This document shows positions 60,118 to 64,000 of a DNA stretch of 64,000 bases, piece by piece. The stretch spans positions 682,001-746,000 of the forward strand of contig NZ_JACSEU010000001.1 in NCBI RefSeq assembly GCF_014334335.1, written 5' to 3'. The notes under the pieces were generated by a model. It saw only the letters and a program-made list of their open reading frames with translations. It did not search any database and had not been told where the DNA came from. Source of the DNA: Treponema sp. Marseille-Q3903. GTDB lineage: Bacteria; Spirochaetota; Spirochaetia; Treponematales; Treponemataceae. Both the position numbers and the translations under genes were made by a program. Position 1 is the stretch's first letter; the number at the start of each line of letters is the position of its first letter.

Positions 60118-60549
60118 ATGGCAAGCGGAATATGTTTGGAAAAAAACGGATTAACTATACCTGTTTTTATATCGCTTAGGGATAAAGTCGGCTTTATGCA
60201 TTATGAAGCTGAAGATGTTGCTCAAGCCTTGTCTCATACACTTTATTCAGTGATTGCAAAAATAGGTGCTGAGCCGGTAGGTATGGCACGTGTTATAGGC
60301 GATAAAAGAATCGCGTTTTTTATAAAAGATGTTGTTGTTGATCCTGTGTATCAGGGGCAGGGGATAGGTGATATGCTTATGAGCGATGTAATGGATTATA
60401 TAAAGTCTGTTTGTGCGCCTAATGCGTATGTAGGGCTTATGTCTACGCCTTCACGGGAACATTTCTATGAAAAATACGGCTTTATTATCCGTCCGAATAA
60501 AGATTTCGGAAGCGGAATGGTTCAATATATCCAGCCTGACAGGAGGTAA
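60118..60549 (+). CDS. GNAT family N-acetyltransferase
   Basis: 143 aa. DVVVDPVYQGQGIGDMLMSD is the acetyl-CoA motif (QGQGIG) and FYEKYGFIIRPNKDFGSGMV the C-terminal block. First gene of the operon; it ends just before the RBS of the nucleoside hydrolase. The acceptor substrate is unknown. Confidence 0.92.
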   Translation: MASGICLEKNGLTIPVFISLRDKVGFMHYEAEDVAQALSHTLYSVIAKIGAEPVGMARVIGDKRIAFFIKDVVVDPVYQGQGIGDMLMSDVMDYIKSVCAPNAYVGLMSTPSREHFYEKYGFIIRPNKDFGSGMVQYIQPDRR

Positions 60550-60550
60550 A

Positions 60551-61468
60551 ATGGGTAAAGAAAAATTTATTATTGATACGGATCCGGGTATTGACGATGC
60601 CGTAGCTTTGGCTATTGCTTTGTTTAGCGATTCAATGGATGTTAAGCTGATTACGACAGTTGCCGGAAATGTTTCTGTTGAAAAAGTGACAGCCAATGCG
60701 TTGCGTCTGATGACATTCTGGGGAAAGAGGGTACCTGTAGCTCAGGGTGCAAAAAAGCCTTTTATTGCCCCGTTCATTGATGCTTCGAATGTGCACGGTC
60801 AAAGTGGAATGGATGGTTTTGATTTTCCGGAACCTGACATGTCTCTTTTATGCAGTGAACATGCGGTATCCAAAATGTATGAAGTAATTATGGCGGAAAA
60901 AGAAATCAGTATTATCGCAATTGGACCGTTGACAAATCTTGCATTGCTTTTTGCGCTGCATCCTGAGGTAAAGCCGCATATTTCTCGTATAGTTATGATG
61001 GGCGGTTCCATCACACGTGGTAATAAAGGCGTTATGTCAGAATTCAATTTTGCAACCGACCCTCATGCCGCAAAGATGGTGTTTGATTCAGGAATTCCTT
61101 TGGTTATGACCGGGTTAGACGTCGGCTGGCAAGCTACTGTTTTACCGGAAAATACGGAACAGTTGCTTTCGATGGGAAAAACCGGACACATGGTTCATGC
61201 TCTTTTTAAGAAATACAGAAGCGGCACCTTTGCTACCGGTTTAAGGATGTATGATGCATGTGCAGTAGCATATGTTTTGCGTCCGGATATGTTTAAGACT
61301 GCTGATGTGTTTGTTGATATTGAGTTGTCAGGAAGTTTAACAGCCGGCTGTTCGGTTGTGGATTTAAAAGGATATTTGCATAGAGATGCAAATACAACTG
61401 TTTGTACTGATATAGATTCTGTCGAATTCCGTAAATGGTTTATAGAATCTTTATCTAAATGCATATAA
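60551..61468 (+). CDS. ribonucleoside hydrolase (IunH/RihC family)
   Basis: 305 aa. ATG at 60551 after aggaggtaaa. FIIDTDPGIDDAVALAIAL carries the Ca-binding DxDxxxDD motif, NVHGQSGMDGFDFPEP and ISIIAIGPLTNLALLFALHP the substrate and core segments, MGGSITRGNKGVMSEFNFAT DPHA the second metal-binding part. It splits nucleosides to ribose and base, which fits the ribokinase downstream. Confidence 0.95.
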   Translation: MGKEKFIIDTDPGIDDAVALAIALFSDSMDVKLITTVAGNVSVEKVTANALRLMTFWGKRVPVAQGAKKPFIAPFIDASNVHGQSGMDGFDFPEPDMSLLCSEHAVSKMYEVIMAEKEISIIAIGPLTNLALLFALHPEVKPHISRIVMMGGSITRGNKGVMSEFNFATDPHAAKMVFDSGIPLVMTGLDVGWQATVLPENTEQLLSMGKTGHMVHALFKKYRSGTFATGLRMYDACAVAYVLRPDMFKTADVFVDIELSGSLTAGCSVVDLKGYLHRDANTTVCTDIDSVEFRKWFIESLSKCI

Positions 61469-61490
61469 TACATTAAGGAGGTTTTATTTT

Positions 61491-62912
61491 ATGAATGTAT
61501 TGTTGATGTATGGGCTGGCGGTTATTGCATTTGCAGTTTTGATTTACATGCTGATAAAAAAGCTTGATATAAAAATCTCGCTTTTTCTATTAGGTGTGGT
61601 TTTAATGTATGCCGCTTTGTTGATGAAGAAGCCGCTTGCCTTTAAGAACTTCTCAGGAACCGGTCTGACATTTTTGGATCCGCTGAAAGTTATTGTGGAT
61701 CAATTTAAGCAGACTCTTTCGTCGGCAGGATTTATCATCCTGATACTCGGTGGGTACTCGGCATATATGTCGCACATTGAGGCTAATAAGGTTACTGTTT
61801 CCATTCTGCTCAAGCCTGTAAAAAAAGTAAAATCAGTATATATACTTGTGCCTCTTGTATTTTTAATCGGCAATTTTTTGTCTCTAGTTGTTCCGAGTGC
61901 GTCAAACTTGGCAATTATTCTTCTTGCAACTTTATTGCCTGTTTTATTGGAATCTGGGATGAGTGTATTGACTGCAGCTGCTGTCATAGCTACAACTGCA
62001 ACTGTTATGCCTACTCCTCTCGGAGGAGATAACGTTGCGATTGCAGCAGAACTTGCTAATACTGCAGAGTATGCAGGATTGACAGTTTCAGACTATGTAT
62101 TTAAATATCATGCACTAGTATCGATTCCTACTCTGTTGATAATGGCTCTTGTGCATCCGTTCTGGCAAAAAATTATGGATAAAAGAGCTCTTTCAAGAAG
62201 TTCTGATGAAACTGTTGTCCAGAAACATATTGAAGAAGTGAAAGGTTCTCCTCTGTTTATTGCAGTTTACGGTTTACTCCCATTGCTTCCTATAATATTT
62301 TTGATAGTGATTTTTTTACTCGATATATTTTTTAATATTAAAATAAAATTGACTGTAGAAGTTGCAACTCTTTGTTCATTTATTATCGCTCTTGTGTGTG
62401 AAATTATACGTAACAAAAGTGCAAAAAAGGCTTTGGAAGGAACTGAAAATTTCTTCAAAGGAATGGGCAACGTAATATCGGTTGTTGCATTGCTTGTTGC
62501 TGCCAGCGTTTTTGTTGTCGGTTTAAAATCTATCGGAATCATGTCTCATCTCCAGTCAATTATGACAGGAATTGGTGGTTCTCGTGCAGGATTCGCTCTT
62601 CCTCTTATATTGCTTGCGCTCACGGCTCTTATCGTACTGCTTAGTGGAAGTGGAACAGCCTTGTTCTATGCAATGGTTCCTCTGATGGTTCCTCTGGCTG
62701 CTGCTGCAGGTATCAGTGTTATGGCTCTTACTATTCCTTTGGGATTAGGAGGAAATTTATTGCGCGCTGTTTCACCTGTATCCGCTGTTGTTATCATAGT
62801 TGCAGGCAGTGTAAAGAAAACTCCGCTTGAAATAGTAAAGAGAACATCTGTTCCTATGATTGCCGGAACTCTCTTTATGTTTATAATGTCAATGGTTCTA
62901 TTCTTAAAATAA
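61491..62912 (+). CDS. DcuC-like permease
   Basis: 473 aa, about 12 membrane segments, RBS aaggagg. VVPSASNLAIILLATLLPVL, TTATVMPTPLGGDNVAIAAE and LSGSGTALFYAMVPLMVPLA match the DcuC/ion-transporter superfamily used for C4-dicarboxylates. Its place between a nucleoside hydrolase and a ribokinase suggests nucleoside or ribose transport instead. A terminator follows. Confidence 0.85.
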   Translation: MNVLLMYGLAVIAFAVLIYMLIKKLDIKISLFLLGVVLMYAALLMKKPLAFKNFSGTGLTFLDPLKVIVDQFKQTLSSAGFIILILGGYSAYMSHIEANKVTVSILLKPVKKVKSVYILVPLVFLIGNFLSLVVPSASNLAIILLATLLPVLLESGMSVLTAAAVIATTATVMPTPLGGDNVAIAAELANTAEYAGLTVSDYVFKYHALVSIPTLLIMALVHPFWQKIMDKRALSRSSDETVVQKHIEEVKGSPLFIAVYGLLPLLPIIFLIVIFLLDIFFNIKIKLTVEVATLCSFIIALVCEIIRNKSAKKALEGTENFFKGMGNVISVVALLVAASVFVVGLKSIGIMSHLQSIMTGIGGSRAGFALPLILLALTALIVLLSGSGTALFYAMVPLMVPLAAAAGISVMALTIPLGLGGNLLRAVSPVSAVVIIVAGSVKKTPLEIVKRTSVPMIAGTLFMFIMSMVLFLK

Positions 62913-62925
62913 TATCATAATAAAG

Positions 62926-62960
62926 AGGAGCTGATTTTTGTTATCGGCTCCTTTTTTTTA
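62926..62960 (+). terminator. Rho-independent terminator
   Basis: Stem aggagctgat / atcggctcct-like arms with T-run; partial, as the operon continues with rbsK. Confidence 0.75.
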
Positions 62961-63035
62961 ACTATTGAAAAGATTTTCATTAACCTACATATTTATTGTG
63001 TCAGATAGAGAATTTGATTGTATAAGGTCACTACA

Positions 63036-63941
63036 ATGAAGAAAATACTTGTAATTGGAAGTTTGAATGTGGACATGGTTGTAAATGTCCCTCATATGCC
63101 CGTTGCTGGGGAAACTATTTTGGCTGGTAATATGGAATTGGTCCCGGGTGGTAAAGGCGCCAACCAGGCTTATGCCGCAGGTCGGCTGGGAGCACAGGTA
63201 ACGATGTTCGGGGCAGTAGGTGACGATTCCTATTCCGATATCGAGAAAAAAAGCCTTGCTTCGGTCGGTGTTGATACATCGCATCTTCTGGTACGCAAAG
63301 AAAATTCAACAGGATTGGCGTGGATAAGCGTAAATAGCGAAGGTGATAACAGTATTGTAGTTATTCAAGGTGCAAATGCGACGTTGACTGAAAGTGATAT
63401 CGCAGCTCATGAAGATCTTCTGCGCGATTGTGATATACTGTTGTGCCAGCTTGAGATTCCACTCAAAACTGTTATTTATGCGGCAAAACGGGCAAAAGAA
63501 TTCGGAAAAACAGTTATTTTGGATCCTGCTCCTGTCCCTAAGGAATTTCCTGAAGAATTATTTTCATACATCGATGTTATAAAACCTAACGAGAAAGAAG
63601 CCGCTCAGCTTTTAGGTGAACCAGTAACAAACTATGAAGAAGCCTCTGATAAACTTCGCTCAAGTGGAGTAAAAAATGTTCTTATTACGCTCGGTCCAAA
63701 AGGTGCTTACATAAACTCCGAATCAGAGGGAAAGCACTTGATACCCGTCCGCCAAGTTCCTGTTGTCGATACAACGGCAGCCGGCGATTCTTTTACGGCA
63801 GCTCTGGCTGTGCGTCTTGCTGAAGGTTCTTCTTTGGTACAAGCCGTCCGCTATGCAAACGAAGTTGCTGCAATTGTCGTTACCCGCAAGGGAGCGCAGA
63901 CATCAATCCCAGATGCCAGTGAGGTTTCGTTTGACAATTAA
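63036..63941 (+). CDS. rbsK: ribokinase
   Basis: 301 aa PfkB-family kinase. ILVIGSLNVDMVVNVPHMPV, GGKGANQAYAAGRLGAQVTM and the anion hole/catalytic base in VVDTTAAGDSFTAALA are present. It phosphorylates ribose from the nucleoside hydrolase. ATG at 63036 after ataagg. Its end overlaps the regulator gene. Confidence 0.95.
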   Translation: MKKILVIGSLNVDMVVNVPHMPVAGETILAGNMELVPGGKGANQAYAAGRLGAQVTMFGAVGDDSYSDIEKKSLASVGVDTSHLLVRKENSTGLAWISVNSEGDNSIVVIQGANATLTESDIAAHEDLLRDCDILLCQLEIPLKTVIYAAKRAKEFGKTVILDPAPVPKEFPEELFSYIDVIKPNEKEAAQLLGEPVTNYEEASDKLRSSGVKNVLITLGPKGAYINSESEGKHLIPVRQVPVVDTTAAGDSFTAALAVRLAEGSSLVQAVRYANEVAAIVVTRKGAQTSIPDASEVSFDN

Positions 63942-64000
63942 CGATATAGCTGAACTTGCGGGAGTTTCGATCTCAACCGTTTCAAAAATAATTAACGGAA
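63913..64000 (+). CDS. LacI family regulator (3' end outside window)
   Basis: Only the first 29 codons are visible. LTINDIAELAGVSISTVSKI is the LacI-type helix-turn-helix. The ATG at 63913 or GTG at 63919 lies inside the end of rbsK, so the two are coupled. The operator at 60076 is its likely target, with ribose or a nucleoside as inducer. Confidence 0.9.
   Translation, partial: MPVRFRLTINDIAELAGVSISTVSKIING

Overview
The window fits a spirochete of the genus Treponema, probably an oral species of the T. denticola type. The evidence is a chromosomal integron with intI transcribed toward its cassettes (known from T. denticola), many small lipoprotein genes, AT-rich accessory DNA, and a more GC-balanced core with valS and gap. 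The species call is an inference.

Positions 1-42,965 are one long integron. The end of intI (1-864) is followed by an attI region (865-1023) and about 30 cassettes (C1-C30), nearly all read on the + strand. Cassettes are bounded by attC sites of about 62-67 bp, with three long ones of 109-153 bp. The boundaries can be checked internally: in 22 of 30 cassettes the R'' box at the 3' end is the exact complement of the R' box at the same cassette's own 5' end, while it often mismatches the next cassette. Contents are toxin-antitoxin systems (two VapBC, YefM/YoeB-like, MntA/HepT, HigBA-like, HicAB, an orphan HicB, two type III ToxIN), lipoproteins and secreted proteins, probable defence genes (SIR2-like DUF4917, TIR-like, ABC ATPase, EcoRI-like methylase with DUF262-HNH, HNH endonuclease with an antisense tandem methyltransferase), and small enzymes (nitrilase family, GNAT, GyrI-like, ClbS/DfsB-like, histidine phosphatases, MATE transporter). 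An IS3-family element sits inside one attC. Many cassette genes are broken by single frameshifts or in-frame TAA codons.

The most notable non-coding patterns are a covarying hairpin just after nearly every recombination point, a leader family that can pair with the Shine-Dalgarno sequence of secreted-protein genes, a compact type III antitoxin RNA with three hairpin repeats, and TA promoters placed so that the mRNA should be leaderless.

Positions 42,966-52,110 are a scrambled zone. It holds decayed DNA, a glycogen-binding outer-membrane protein gene with a truncated tandem duplicate that includes its promoter, a tRNA-like relic, an outlying degenerate attC with a truncated ATPase gene, a transposase/integrase remnant, an EFR1-type ferredoxin and an N-truncated HsdR.

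Positions 52,130-64,000 are chromosomal core: a SulP transporter, an FtsH-like ATPase without protease domain, valS, an HD-domain protein, gap, and a nucleoside-salvage operon (GNAT, nucleoside hydrolase, DcuC-like permease, ribokinase, LacI regulator) with a LacI-type operator at its promoter.
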